Assembly (NCBI RefSeq): GCF_949987535.1 | Contig: NW_026645884.1 | Coordinates: 186,001-250,000, forward strand | DNA length: 64,000 nt | Origin: Balaenoptera acutorostrata | Taxonomy: Eukaryota; Chordata; Mammalia; Artiodactyla; Balaenopteridae | Reading direction: 5' to 3' | In this document: piece by piece, positions 27,981 through 42,733 of the stretch | Position numbering within the stretch: the first letter of the stretch is position 1 | Layout of the letters: each line of letters starts with the position of its first letter | Notes under the pieces: model-generated | Seen by the model: the letters and a program-made list of their open reading frames with translations, nothing else | What the model was told of the DNA's origin: nothing | Databases searched by the model: none | Made by a program: the position numbers and the translations under genes

Positions 27981-30900
27981 ATGACCACTGTCATCACACA
28001 GTTCTCTGCCCATATCATCACAATGTTCCTTGTCACCTTTAATCAAAATGCTCCATGCCCTTTCATCACAATGCTCCAGAAATCTTGTCATCGCAATGTT
28101 CCATGACCATGTCATCACAATGGTCCATGGCCCTTGTCAGCACAATGCTCGAGAATTCCTGTCATCACAATGTTCCATGACCGTGTCATCACAGTGTTAC
28201 ATGACCCTGGTCATCACAGTTCTCCATGACCTTTGTCATCACAATGCTCTATGTCGCTTTTCATCACAATTCTCAATGACCACTTTAATCACTATGCTCA
28301 CTGACCATTTTCATCATATTTCTCTAGTGTCATTACAATATCCCATGACCCCTTTCTTCACAATGCTCCATGATGCCTGTCATCACAATGCTCCATGGCT
28401 TTTGTTATCACAATGCTCCAGGACCAGTTTCATCACAATTCTCCATCCCCTTTGTCATCATGGTGCACAATGAAACCTTTCATTAAAATGCTCCATGACA
28501 CTAGTCATCACAATACTCAATGGCCTTTATCGTCACAATGCTCCCATGCACTTTTCATCACGATGTTCCATGAATACTTTCATCACATTGCTCCATGACC
28601 ATTGTCATCACAATAGTCCATACCCTTGTCAACACAATGCTGCATAATCCCTGTCATCACAATTCTCCATGACTGCTGTCATCACAATAATCCAGGACAA
28701 TTTTCATCACAGTGCTTCATGCCCCCAGTCATCACAGTGCTCCACGATACCTTTCATCACAATTCCTAGATGATCAATGTCATCACAATGCCCCATGACA
28801 CTTGTCATCACAATTCGCTATGACCCTTGTCATCACAATACTCGATGAACCGTGTCATCACAGTGTTCCAGGACACATGTCATCACAATGATCCATGTCT
28901 ACTTCCATCACAATGCTCCAATACCCCTGTCATCACAATGCTCCATGGCCCCTGTTATCATATTGCTCCATGATCTCTTTCATCACAATGCTCCATGACC
29001 ACTGTCATCACCATGCCTCATAACGGCTCTCATCTCAATGCTCCATGGCCCCTTTCATCACAATGCTCCATGAACCCTGTCATCACAATGTACCCTGCCC
29101 TTTTCATCACAAAGCTCCGTGGGCCCTGTCATCACAATGCTCCATGCCCTGGTCATCAACATGCTCCAGAACTCTTGTCATCATAATGCTCCATGCCAAT
29201 GTCATCAAAATGCCCCATGACACTTGTCATCACAATGCTCCATGGCCTTTGTCATCACAATGTTCCATGGCTCCTGTCATCACAGTGCTCCATGATACCT
29301 TTCATCGCAAATCTAGATGACCACTGTCATCACAATGCCCCATGACAGATGTCATCACAATTCGCCATGGTCCTTGTCATCACAATGCTCCATGAACCGT
29401 GTCATCACAAGGTTCCAGGACACTTGTCATCACAATGATCCAAGATCACATTCACCACAGTGCTCCATGAACCCTGTCATCTCAATGCTCCATAGCCTTT
29501 GTATTCACAATGTTCCATGGCCCCTGTAATCACAGTGCTCCATGACCCTTTTCATCACAATGCTCCAAGACCGCTCTCAACACAATGCCCCATGACGCCT
29601 GACATCACAAATCTCCATAGCCTCTCTTACCAAAAAGCTCCATGATCGCTGTCAGCAGAATGTTCCATGACACTTTTCGTCACAATACTGCATGACCACT
29701 GTCATCACAGAGTTCTCTGCCCATTTCATCACAATGTTCCTTGTCACCTTTAATCAAAATGCTCCATGCCCTTTCATCACAATGCTCCAGAAATATTTTT
29801 CATCGCAATGTTCCTTGACTGTGTCATCACAATGCTCCATGGCCGTCATCATCACAATGCTCCAGAATTCTTGTCATCACAATGTTCCATGACCGTGTCA
29901 TCACAATGCTCCATGGCCCTTGTCAGCACAATGCTCCGGAATTCTTCTCATCACATTGTTCCATGACCGTGTCATCACAATGCTCCATGGCCCTTTTCAG
30001 CACAATGCTCCATAATTCCTGTCATCAGAATGTTCCATGATCGTGTCATCACAATGCTCCATGGCCCTTGTCATCACAATGCTCCAGAATTCTGGTCATC
30101 ACAATGTTCCATGACCGTGTCATCACAATGCTCCATGGCCATTGTCATCACAATGCTCCAGAATTCTTGTCATCACAATGTTCCAGGGCCGTGTCATCAC
30201 AATGCTCCTTAGCCCTTGTCATCACAAGGCTCCAGAATTCTTGTCATCACAATGTTCCATGACCGTGTCATCACAATGCTCCATGGCCCTTGTCATGACA
30301 ATGCTCCAGAATTCTTCTCATCACAATGTTCCATGACCGTGTCAACAAAATGCTCCATTGCCACTGTCATCACAATGCTCCAGAATTCTTGTCATCACAA
30401 TGTTCCATGACCGTGTCATCACAATGCTCCATCGCCTTTGTCATCAGAATGCTCCAGAATTCTTGTCATCACAATGTTCCATGACCGTGTCCTCACAATG
30501 CTCCATGGCCCTTGTCAGCACAATGCTCCAGAATTCTTGTCATCACAATGTTCCATGACCTTGTCATCACAGTGCTCCATGGCCCTTGTCATCACAATGC
30601 TCCAGAATTCTTGTCATCACAATGTTCCATGACCGTGTCATCACAATGCTCCATGGCCCTTGTCATGACAATGCTCCAGAATTCTTCTCATCACAATGTT
30701 CCATGACCGTGTCATCACAATGCTCCATGGTCATTGTCATCACAATGCTCCCGAATTCTTGTCATCACAATGTTCCATGGCCCTGTCATCACAATGCTCC
30801 ATGGCCCTTGTCATCATAATGCTGCAGAATTCTTGTCATCACAATGTTCCATGACCTTGTCATCACAGTGCTCCATGGCCCTTGTCATAACAATGCTCTA

Positions 30901-31145
30901 GAATTCTTCTTATCACAATGTTCCATGACGATGTCATCACAATGCTCCATGGCCATTGTCATTACATTGCTCCCGAAATCTTGTCATCACAATGTTCCAT
31001 GGCCCTCTCATCACAATGCTCCATGGCCCTTGTCATCATAATGCTCCAGAATTCTTGTCATCACAATGTTCCATGACCGTGTCATCACAATGCTCCATGG
31101 CCCTTGTCAGCACAATGTTCCATGACATTTTTGTCACAGTACTCC
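27981..31145 (+). repeat. HOR U11: A-type core (27981-29691) and trimer zone (29692-31145)
   Basis: Full A core of 1711 bp with the private base change CCCTGGTCATC (near 29150) that it shares with U10, U13 and U14. The trimer zone is 1454 bp and differs from those of U3 and U5 by several extra 74-bp trimers. It recurs as U21 at about +28,385 bp with a length difference of one base pair (a 2-bp gain in the U21 core, with a 1-bp loss in its trimer zone). Confidence 0.9.
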
Positions 31146-33647
31146 ACGACCACTGTCATCACAGAGTTTTCTGCCCATATCATCACAATGTTCCTTGTCA
31201 CCTTTAATCACAATGCTCCATGCTCTTTCATCACAATGCTCCAGAAATCTTGTCATCGCAATGTTCCATGACCGTGTCATCACAATGGTCCATGGCCCTT
31301 GTCAGCACAATGCTCGAGAATTCCTGTCATCACAATGTTCCATGACCGTGTCATCACAATGCTCCATGGCTTTTGTTATCACAATGCTCCAGGACCAGTT
31401 TCATCACAATTCTCCATCCCCTTTGTCATCAAGGTGCACAATGAAACCTTTCATTAAAATGCTCCATGACACTAGTCATCACAATACTCCATGGCCTTTA
31501 TTGTCACAATGCTCCCATGCACTTTTCATCACGATGTTCCATGAATACTTTCATCACATTGCTCCATGACCATTGTCATCACAATAGTCCATACCCTTGT
31601 CAACACAATGCTGCATAATCCCTGTCATCACAATTCTCCATGACTGCTGTCATCACAGTAATCCAGGACAATTTTCATCACAGTGCTCCATGATACATTT
31701 CATCACAATTCCTAGATGATCAATGTCATCACAATGCCCCATGACACTTGTCATCACAATTCGCTATGACCCTTGTCATCACAATACTCGATGAACCGTG
31801 TCATCACAGTGTTCCAGGACACATGTCATCACAATGATCCATGTCTACTTCCATCACAATGCTCCAATACCCCTGTCATCACAATGCTCCATGGCCCCTG
31901 TTATCATATTGCTCCATGATCTCTTTCATCACAATGCTCCATGACCACTGTCATCACCATGCCTCATAATGGCTCTCATCTCAATGCTCCTTGGCCCCTT
32001 TCTTCACAATGCTCCATGAACCCTGTCATCACAATGTACCCTGCCCTTTTCATCACAAAGCTCCGTGGGCCCTGTCATCACAATGCTCCATGCCCTTGTC
32101 ATCAAAATGCTCCAGAACTCTTGTCATCATAATGCTCCATGCCAATGTCATCAAAATGCCCCATGACACTTGTCATCACAATGCTCCATGGCCTTTGTCA
32201 TCACAATGTTCCATGGCCCCTGTCATCACAGTGCTCCATGATACCTTTCATCGCAAATCTAGATGACCACTGTCATCACAATGCCCCATGACAGATGTCA
32301 TCACAATTCGCCATGGTCCTTGTCATCAAAATGCTCCATGAACCGTGTCATCACAAGGTTCCAGGACACTTGTCATCACAATGATCCAAGATCACATTCA
32401 TCACAGTGCTCCATGAACCCTGTCATCTCAATGCTCCATAGCCTTTGTATTCACAATGCTCCATGGCCCCTGTAATCACAGTGCTCCATGACCCTTTTCA
32501 TCACAATGCTCCAAGACCGCTCTCAACACAATGCCCCATGACGCCTGTCATCACAAATCTCCATAGCCTCTCTTACCAAAAAGCTCCATGATCGCTGTCA
32601 GCAGAATGTTCCATGACACTTTTCGTCACAATACTGCAAGACCACTGTCATCACAGAGTTCTCTGCCCATATCATCACAATGTTCCTTGTCACCTTTAAT
32701 CACAATGCTCCATGCCCTTTCATCACAATGCTCCAGAAATCTTTTTCATCACAATGTTCCTTGACTGTGTCATCACAATCCTCCATGGCCGTTATCAGCA
32801 CAATGCTCCAGAATTCTTGTCATCACAATGTTCCATGACCGTGTCATCACAATGCTCCATGGCCCTTGTCATCACAATGCTCCGGAATTCTTCTCATCAC
32901 ATTGTTCCATGACCGTGTCATCACAATGCTCCATGGCCCTTTTCAGCACAATGCTCCAGAATTCCTGTCATCACAATGTTCCATGACCGTGTCAACACAA
33001 TGCTCCATGGCCATTGTCATCACAATGCTCCAGAATTCTTGTCATCACAATGTTCCATGGCCGTGTCATCACAATGCTCCATGGCCCTTGTCCTCATAAT
33101 GCTCCAGAATTCTTGTCATTACTATATTCCATGAACGTGTCATCACAATGCTCTATGGCGCTTGTCATCAGAATGCTCCAAAATTCTTGTCATCACAATG
33201 TTCCATGACCGTGTCATCACAATGCTCCATGGCCCTTGTCAGCACAATGCTCCAGAATTCTTTTCATGACAATGTTCCATGACCGTGTCATCACAATGCT
33301 CCATGGCACTTTTCATCGCAATGCTGCAGAATTCTTTTCATCACAATGTTCCATAGCCGTGTCATCACAATGCTCCACGGCCCTTGTCATCATAATGCTC
33401 CAGAATTCTTCTCATCACAATGTTCCATGACCGTATCATCACAATGCTCCATGGCCCTTGTCAGCACAATGCTCCAGAATTCTTCTCATGACAATGTTCC
33501 ATGACGTGTCATCACAATGCTCCATGGCCCTTGTCATCGCAATGTTGCAGAATTCTTTTCATCACAATGTTCCATGACCGTGTCATCACAATGCTCCATG
33601 ACCCTTGTCATCACAATGCTCCAGAATTCTTGTCATCACAATGTTCC
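31146..33647 (+). repeat. HOR U12: B-type core (31146-32637) and trimer zone (32638-33647)
   Basis: B core of 1492 bp. It carries an A-like base at ATACCCCTG (31866-31874) but B bases on both sides (TTTCTTCAC near 31999), so this is a point change or a very short conversion patch. The marker opening the trimer zone has GCAAGACC instead of GCATGACC. The 1010-bp trimer zone runs directly into the next core without the leader, the first appearance of the C-type arrangement. Confidence 0.88.
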
Positions 33648-36394
33648 ATGACCATGTCATCACAATGGTCCATGGCCCTTGTCAGCACAATGCTCCAGAA
33701 TTCTTGTCATCACAATGTTCCATGACCGTGTCATCACAATGCTACATGACCCTGGTCATAACAGTTCTCCATGACCTTTGTCATCACAATGCTCTATGTC
33801 GCTTTTCATCACAATTCTCAATGACCACTTTAATCACTATGCTCGCTGACCATTTTCATCGTATTTCTCTAGTGTCATTACAATACCCCATGGCCCCTTT
33901 CTTCACAATGCTCCATGATGCCTGTCATCACAATGCTCCATGGCTTTTGTTATCACAATGCTCCAGGACCAGTTTCATCACAATTCTCCATCCCCTTTGT
34001 CATCATGGTGCACAATGAAACCATTCATTAAAATGCTGCATAACACTAGTCATCACAATACTCCATGGCCTTTATCGTCACAATGCTCCCATGCACTTTT
34101 CATCACGATGTTCCATGAATACTTTCATCACATTGCTCCATGACCATTGACATCACAATAGTCCATACCCTTGTCAACACAATGCTGCATAATCCCTGTC
34201 ATCACAATTCTCCATGACTGCTGTCATCACAATAATCCAGGACAATTTTCATCACAGTGCTTCATGCCCCCAGTCATCACAGTGCTCCATGATACCTTTC
34301 ATCACAATTCCTAGATGATCAATGTCATCACAATGCCCCATGACACTTGTCATCACAATTCGCTATGACCCTTGTCATCACAATACTCGATGAACCGTGT
34401 CATCACAGTGTTCCAGGACACATGTCATCACAACGATCCATGTATACTTCCATCACAATGCTCCAATACCCCTGTCATCACAATGCTCCATGGCCCCTGT
34501 TATCATATTACTCCATGATCTCTTTCATCACAATGCTCCATGACCACTGTCATCACCATGCCTCATAACGGCTCTCATCTCAATGCTCCATGGCCCCTTT
34601 CATCACAATGCTCCATGAACCCTGTCATCACAATGTACCCTGCCCTTTTCATCACAAAGCTCCGTGGGCCCTGTCATCACAATGCTCCATGCCCTGGTCA
34701 TCAAAATGCTCCAGAACTCTTGTCATCATAATGCTCCATGCCAATGTCATCAAAATGCCCCATGACACTTGTCATCACAATGCTCCATGGCCTTTGTCAT
34801 CACAATGTTCCATGGCCCCTGTTATCACAGTGCTCCATGATACCTTTCATCGCAAATCTAGATGACCACTGTCATCACAATGCCCCATGACAGATGTCAT
34901 CACAATTTGCCATGGTCCTTGTCATCACAATGCTCCATGAACCGTGTCATCACAAGGTTCCAGGACACTTGTCATCACAATGATCCAAGATCACATTCAT
35001 CACAGTGCTCCATGAACCCTGTCATCTCAATGCTCCATAGCCTTTGAATTCACAATGCTCCATGGCCCCTGTAATCACAATGCTCCATGACGCCTTTCAT
35101 CACAATGCTCCAAGACCGCTGTCAACACAATGCCCCATGATGCCTGCCATCACAAATCTTCATGGCCGCTCTTACCAAAGAGCTCCATGATCCTTGTCAG
35201 CACAATGTTCCATGACAGTTTTCGTCACAATACTCCATGTCATGTCTCATCACAGAGTTCTCTGCCCATATCATCACAATGTTCCTTGTCACCGGTAATC
35301 ACAATGCTCCATACCCTTTCACCACAATGCTCCAGAAACCTTGTCATCGCAATGTTCCTTGACCGTGTCATCACAATTCTCCATGAACCTTGTCATCACA
35401 ATTCTCCAGAATTCTTGTCATCACAATGTTCCATGGCCGTGTCATCACAATGCTCCATGGCCCTTGTCATGACAATGCTCCAGAATTCTTCTCATCACTA
35501 TGTTCCATGACCGTGTCATCACAATGCTCCATGGCCATTGTCATCACAATGCTCCAGAATTCTTGTCATCACAATGTTCCATGGCCGTGTCATCACAATG
35601 ATCCATGGCCCTTGTCATCATAATGCTCCAGAATACTTGTCATCACAATGTTCCATGACCGTATCATCACAATGCTCCATGGCCATTGTCAGCACAATGC
35701 TCCAAAATCCTTCTCATCACAATGCTCCATGACCGTGTCATAACAATGCTCCATGGCCCTTGTCATCACAATCCTCCAGAATTCTTGTCATCACAATGTT
35801 CCATGACCGTGTCATCACAATGCTCCATGGCCCTTGTCATGACAATGCTCCAGAATTCTTCTCATCACAATGTTCCATGACCGTGTCATCACAATGCTCC
35901 ATGGCCATTGTCATCACAATGCTCCAGAATTCTTGTCAACACAATGTTCCATGGCCGTGTCATCACAATGCTCCATGGCCCTTGTCATCATAATGCTCCA
36001 GAATTCTTGTCATCACAATGTTCCATGACCGTGTCATCACAATGCTCCATGGCCCTTGTCATGACAATGCTCCAGAATTCTTGTCATCAAAATGTTCCAT
36101 GACCGTGTCATCACAATGCTCCATGACCCTTGTCATCACAATGCTCCAGAATTCTTGTCATCACAATGTTCCATGACCATGTCATCACAATGGTCCATGG
36201 CCCTTGTCAGCACAACGCTCCAGAATTCTTCTCATGACAATGTTCCATGACTGTGTCATCACAATGCTCCATGGCCCTTGTCATCGCAATGCTGCAGAAT
36301 TCTTGTCATCACAATGTTCCATGACCGTGTCATCACAATGCTCCATGACCCTTGTCATCACAATGCTCCAGAATTATTGTCATCACAATGTTCC
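33648..36394 (+). repeat. HOR U13: C-type core (33648-35236) and trimer zone (35237-36394)
   Basis: The core begins at ATGACCATGTCATCACAATG without the 122-bp leader of A and B cores. Its 1589 bp equals the A core minus that leader. The downstream marker is also different: CCATGTCATGTCTCATCACAG (near 35235) and CTTTCACCACAATGC replace the A/B forms. Diagnostic C bases include CATGATGCCTGCCATCAC and TACCAAAGAGCTCC near 35136-35185. The trimer zone is 1158 bp. Confidence 0.87.
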
Positions 36395-38773
36395 ATGACC
36401 ATGTCATCACAATGGTCCATGGCCCTAGTCAGCACAATGCTCCAGAATTCTTGTCATCACAATGTTCCATGAGCGTGTCATCACAATGCTACATGACCCT
36501 GGTCATCACAGTTCTCCATAACCTTTGTCATCACAATGCTCTATGTCGCTTTTCATCACAATTCTCAATGACCACTTTAATCACTAGTCTCGCTGACCAT
36601 TTTCATCATATTTCTCTATTGTCATTACAATACCCCATGACTCGTTTCTTCACAATGTGCTCCATGACGCCTGTCATCACAATGCTCCATGGCTTTTGTT
36701 ATCACAATGCTCCAGGACCAGTTTCATCACAATTCTCCATCCCCTTTGTCATCATGGTGCACAATGAAACCTTTCATTAAAATGCTCCATGACACTAGTC
36801 ATCACAATACTCCATGGCCTTTATTGTCACAATGCTCCCATGCACTTTTCATCACGATGTTCCATGAATACTTTCATCACATTGCTCCATGACCATTGTC
36901 ATCACAATAGTCCATACCCTTGTCAACACAATGCTGCATAATCCCTGTCATCACAATTCTCCATGACTGCTGTCATCACAATAATCCAGGACAATTTTCC
37001 TCACAGTGCTTCATGCCCCCAGTCATCACAGTGCTCCACGATACCTTTCATCACAATTCCTAGATGATCAATGTCATCACAATGCCCCATGACACTTGTC
37101 ATCACAATTCGCTATGACCTTTGTCATCACAATACTCGATGAACCGTGTCATCACAGTGTTCCAGGACACATGTCATCACAATGATCCATGTCTACTTCC
37201 ATCACTATGATCCAATACCCCTGTCATCACAATGCTCCATGGCCCCTGTTATCATATTGCTCCATGATCTCTTTCATCACAATGCTCCATGACCACTGTC
37301 ATCACCATGCCTCATAACGGCTCTCATCTCAATGCTCCATGGCCCCTTTCATCACAATGCTCCATGAACCCTGTCATCACAATGTACCCTGCCCTTTTCA
37401 TCACAAAGCTCCGTGGGCCCTGTCATCACAATGCTCCATGCCCTGGTCATCAAAATGCTCCAGAACTCTTGTCATCATAATGCTCCATGCCAATGTCATC
37501 AAAATGCCCCATGACACTTGTCATCACAATGCTCCATGGCCTTTGTCATCACAATGTTCCATGGCCCCTGTCATCACAGTGCCCCATGATACCTTTCATC
37601 ACAAATCTAGATGACCACTGTCATCACAATGCCCCATGACAGATGTCATCACAATTCGACATGGTCCTTGTCATCACAATGCTCCATGAACCGTGTCATC
37701 ACAAGGTTCCAGGACACTTGTCATCACAATGATCCAAGATCACATTCATCACAGTGCTCCATGAAACCTGTCATCTCAATGCTCCATAGCCTTTGAATTC
37801 ACAATGCTCCATGGCCCCTGTAATCACAATGCTCCATGACGCCTTTCATCACAATGCTCCAAGACCGCTGTCAACACAATGCCCCATGATGCCTGCCATC
37901 ACAAATCTTCATGGCCTCTCTTACCAAAGAGCTCCATGATCCCTGTCAGCACAATGTTCCATGACAGTTTTCGTCACAATACTCCATGTCATGTCTCATC
38001 ACAGAGTTCTCTGCCCATATCATCACAATGTTCCTTTTCACCAGTAATCACAATGCTCCATACCCTTTCACCACAATGCTCCAGAAACCTTGTCATCGCA
38101 ATGTTCCTTGACCGTGTCATCACAATTCTCCATGAACCTTGTCATCACAATTCTCCAGAATTCTTGTCATCACAATGCTCCATGACCGTGTCATCACAAT
38201 GCTCCATGACCCTTGTCATCACAATGCTCCAGAATTCTTGTCATCACAATGTTCCATGACCGTGTCATCACAATGCTCCATGACCCTTGTCATGACAATG
38301 CTCCAGAATTCTTCTCATCACAATGTTCCATGACCGTGTCATCACAATGCTCCATGGCCATTGTCATCACAATGCTCCAGAATTCTTGTCAACACAATGT
38401 TCCATGGCCGTGTCATCACAATGCTCCATGGCCCTTGTCATGACAATGCTCCAGAATTCTTGTCATCACAATGTTCCATGACCGTGTCATCACAATGCTC
38501 CATGACCCTTGTCATCACAATGCTCCAGAATTCTTGTCATCACGATGTTCCATGACCATGTCATCACAATGGTCCATGGCCCTTGTCAGCACAATGCTCC
38601 AGAATCCTTCTCATCACAATGCTCCATGACCGTGTCATCACAATGTTCCATGGCCCTTGTCATCGCAATGCTGCAGAATTCTTGTCATCACAATGTTCCA
38701 TGACCGTGTCATCATAATGCTCCATGACTCTTGTCATCACAATGCTCCAGAATTCTTGTCATCACAATTTTCC
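36395..38773 (+). repeat. HOR U14: C-type core with a 76-bp variant patch (36395-37985) and trimer zone (37986-38773)
   Basis: C core of 1591 bp; the extra 2 bp are in CACAATGTGCTCC near 36651-36663. A cluster of changes between about 36585 and 36660 (CACTAGTCTCGCTG, CTCTATTGTC, CATGACTCGTTTC, AATGTGCTCC) recurs in U21 and U23 but not in adjacent units. The trimer zone is short (788 bp). Confidence 0.87.
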
Positions 38774-41422
38774 ATGACCATGTCATCACAATGGTCCATG
38801 GCCCTTGTCAACACAATGCTCCAGAATTCTTCTCATCACAATGATCCATTACCGTGTCATCACAATGCTCCATGACCCTGGTCATCACAGTTCTCCATGA
38901 CCTTTGTCATCACAATGCTCTATGTCGCTTTTCATCACAATTCTCAATGACCACTTTAATCACTATGCTCGCTGACCATTTTCATCATATTTCTCTAGTG
39001 TCATTACAATACCCCATGGCCCCTTTCTTCACAATGCTCCATGATGCCTGTCATCACAATGCTCCATGGCTTTTGTTATCACAATGCTCCAGGACCAGTT
39101 TCATCACAATTCTCCATCCATTTGTCATCATGGTGCACAATGAAACCTTTCATTAAAATGCTCCATGACACTAGTCATCACAATACTCCATGGCCTTTAT
39201 CGTCACAATGCTCCCATGCACTTTTCATCACGATGTTCCATGAATACTTTCATCACATTGCTCCATGACCATTGTCATCACAATAGTCCATACCCTTGTC
39301 AACACAATCCTGCATAATCCCTGTCATCACAATTCTCCATGACTGCTGTCATCACAATAATCCAGGACAATTTTCATCACAGTGATTCATGCCCCCAGTC
39401 ATCACAGTGCTCCATGATACCTTTCATCTCAATTCCTAGATGATCAATGTCATCACAATGCCCCATGACACTTGTCATCACAATTCGCTATGACCCTTGT
39501 CATCACAATACTCGATGAACCGTGTCATCACAGTGTTCCAGGACACATGTCATCACAATGATCCATGTCTACTTCCATCACAATGCTCCATGGCCCCTGT
39601 TATCATATTGCTCCATGATCTCTTTCATCACAATGCTCCATGACCACTGTCATCACCATGCCTCATAACGGCTCTCATCTCAATGCTCCATGGCCCCTTT
39701 TCATCACAAATGCTCCATGAACCCTGTCATCACAATGTACCCTGCCCTTTTCATCACTAAGCTCCGTGGGCCCTGTCATCACAATGCTCCATGCCCTTGT
39801 CATCAAAATGCTCCAGAACTCTTTTCATCATAATGCTCCATGCCAATGTCATCAAAATGCCCCATGACACTTGTCATCACAATGCTCCATGGCCTTTGTC
39901 ATCACAATGTTCCATGGCCCCTGTCATCACAGTGCTCCATGATACCTTTCATCGCAAATCTAGATGACCACTGTCATCACAATGCCCCATGACAGATGTC
40001 ATCACAATTTGCCATGGTCCTTGTCATCACAATGCTCCATGAACCGTGTCATCACAAGGTTCCAGGACACTTGTCATCACAATGATCCAAGCTCACATTC
40101 ATCACAGTGTTCCATGAACCCTGTCATCTCAATGCTCCATAGCCTTTGAATTCACAATGCTCCATGGCCCCTGTAATCACAATGCTCCATGACGCCTTTC
40201 ATCACAATGCTCCAAGACCGCTGTCAACACAATGCCCCATGATGCCTGCCATCACAAATCTTCATGGCCTCTCTTACCAAAGAGCTCCATGATCCCTGTC
40301 AGCACAATGTTCCATGACAGTTTTCGTCACAATACTCCATGTCATGTCTCATCACAGAGTTCTCTGCCCATATCATCACAATGTTCCTTTTCACCGGTAA
40401 TCACAATGCTCCATACCCTTTCACCACAATGCTCCAGAAACCTTGTCATCGCAATGTTCCTTGACCGTGTCATCACAATTCTCCATGAACCTTGTCATCA
40501 CAATTCCCCAGAATTCTTGTCATCACAATGTTCCATGGCCGTGTCATCACAATGCTCCATGGCTCTTGTCATCATAATGCTCCAGAATTCTTGTCATCAC
40601 AATGTTCCATGACCGTATCATCACAATGCTCCATGGCCCTTGTCAGCACAATGATCCAAAATCCTTCTCATCACAATGCTCCATGACCGTGTCATCACAA
40701 TGCTCCATGACCCTTGTCATCACAATGCTCCAGAATTCTTGTCATCACAATGTTCCATGACCGTGTCATCACAATGCTCCATGACCCTTGTCATGACAAT
40801 GCTCCAGAATTCTTCTCATCACAATGTTCCATGACCGTGTCATCACAATGCTCCATGGCCATTGTCATCACAATGCTCCAGAATTCTTGTCAACACAATG
40901 TTCCATGGCCGTGTCATCACAATGCTCCATGGCCCTTGTCATGACAATGCTCCAGAATTCTTGTCATCACAATGTTCCATGACCGTGTCATCACAATGCT
41001 CCATGACCCTTGTCATCACAATGCTCCAGAATTCTTGTCATCACGATGTTCCATGACCATGTCATCACAATGGTCCATGGCCCTTGTCAGCACAATGCTC
41101 CAGAATCCTTCTCATCACAATGCTCCATGACCGTGTCATCACAATGCTCCATCGCCTTTGTCATCAGAATGCTCCAGAATTCTTGTCATCACAATGTTCC
41201 ATGACCGTGTCATCACAATGCTCCATGGCCCTTGTCAGCACAACGCTCCAGAATTCTTTTCATGACAAGGTTCCATGACCGTGTCATCACAATGCTCCAT
41301 GGCCCTTTTCATCGCAATGCTGCAGAATTCTTTTCATCACAATGTTCCATGACGGTGTCATCACAATGATCCATGGCCCTTGTCATCACAATGCTCCAGA
41401 ATTATTGTCATCACAATGTTCC
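38774..41422 (+). repeat. HOR U15: C-type core with small indels (38774-40338) and trimer zone (40339-41422)
   Basis: The core is 1565 bp. The shortfall from 1589 is explained by loss of one 25-mer (the CCAATACCCCTG monomer, near 39590), a 1-bp loss at CCATCCATTTGTC near 39115, and two 1-bp gains near 39700 (CCCCTTTTCATC and CACAAATGC). Part of its trimer zone (40714-41090) repeats U14 trimers from 38213 at +2501 bp. Confidence 0.86.
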
Positions 41423-42408
41423 ATGACCATGTCATCACAATGGTCCATGGCCCTAGTCAGCACAATGCTCCAGAATTCTTGTCATCACAATGTTCCATGA
41501 CCGTGTCATCACATTGCTACATGACCCTGGTCATCACAGTTCTCCATGACCTTTGTAATCACAATGCTCTATGTCGCTTTTCATCACAATTCTCAATGAC
41601 CACTTTAATCACTATGCTCGCTGACCATTATCATCATATTTCTCTAGTGTCATTACAATACCCCATGGCCCCTTTCTTCACAATGCTCCATGATGCCTGT
41701 CATCACAATGCTCCATGGCTTTTGTTATCACAATGCTCCAGGACCAGTTTCATCACAATTCTCCATCCCCTTTGTCATCAAGGTGCACAATGAAACCTTT
41801 CATTAAAATGCTCCATGACACTAGTCATCACAATACTCCATGGCCTTTATTGTCACAATGCTCCCATGCACTTTTCATCACGATGTTCCATGAATACTTT
41901 CATCACATTGCTCCATGACCATTGTCATCACAATAGTCCATACCCTTGTCAACACAATGCTGCATAATCCCTGTCATCACAATTCTCCATGACTGCTGTC
42001 ATCACAATAATCCAGGACAATTTTCCTCACAGTGCTTCATGCCCCCAGTCATCACAGTGCTCCACGATACCTTTCATCACAATTCCTAGATGATCAATGT
42101 CATCACAATGCCCCATGACACTTGTCATCACAATTCGCTATGACCCTTGTCATCACAATACTCGATGAACCGTGTCATCACAGTGTTCCAGGACACATGT
42201 CATCACAATGATCCATGTCTACTTCCATCACAATGCTCCAATACCCCTGTCATCACAATGCTCCATGGCTCCTGTTATCATATTGCTCCATGATCTCTTT
42301 CATCACAATGTTCCATGACCGTGTCATCACAATGCTCCATAATTCTTGTCATCACAATGTTCCATGACCGTGTCATCACAATGCTCCATGGCCCTTGTCA
42401 TCACAATG

Positions 42409-42421
42409 CTCCAGAATTCTT
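42409..42421. repeat. SINE target site duplication, left copy
   Basis: CTCCAGAATTCTT, immediately left of the poly-T (minus-strand poly-A) end of the SINE. The last T could belong to the tail. The sequence is the core-tail junction of trimer monomer b. Confidence 0.9.
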
Positions 42422-42484
42422 TTTTTTCTTTTTTTTTTTTAAAGATTTATTTTTTTTATTGATTAATTGATTGATTGATTGATT
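42422..42484 (-). repeat. SINE A-rich tail with (CAAT)n microsatellite
   Basis: On the minus strand the tail begins with repeated CAAT units (plus-strand GATT repeats, about 42459-42484), followed by an A/T-rich stretch with AAATAAATC and an A-run interrupted by a single G. Tails of this type are mutable and could be length-polymorphic. Confidence 0.85.
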
Positions 42485-42680
42485 GCTATGTTGGGTCTTC
42501 GTTTCTGTGCTAGGGCTTTCTCTAGTTGTGGCAAGTGGGGGCCACTCTTCATCACGGTGCGCGGGCTTCTCACCATCGCGGCCCCTCTTGTTGCGGAGCG
42601 CAGGCTCCAGACACGCAGGCTCAGTAATTGTGGCTCACGGGCCCAGCTGCTCTGCGGCACGTGGGATCTTCCCAGACCAC

Positions 42681-42690
42681 GGCTCGAACC
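42681..42690 (-). promoter_or_regulatory. Pol III B box of the SINE
   Basis: Minus-strand GGTTCGAGCC fits the B-box pattern GWTCRANNC. It lies 32 bp downstream of the A box, a normal spacing for an internal tRNA-type promoter. Whether this copy is transcribed is unknown. Confidence 0.85.
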
Positions 42691-42722
42691 CGTGTCCCCT
42701 GCATTAGCAGGCAGATTCTCAA

Positions 42723-42733
42723 CCACTGCGCCA
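42723..42733 (-). promoter_or_regulatory. Pol III A box of the SINE
   Basis: Minus-strand TGGCGCAGTGG fits the tRNA A-box pattern TRGYNNARNNG at every fixed position. It lies about 12 bp inside the element's 5' end, as usual for tRNA-derived SINEs. Confidence 0.85.

Noticed and set aside
42459..42484. Independent (GATT)n microsatellite
   Set aside because: It is part of the SINE tail, between the element body and the poly-A run.
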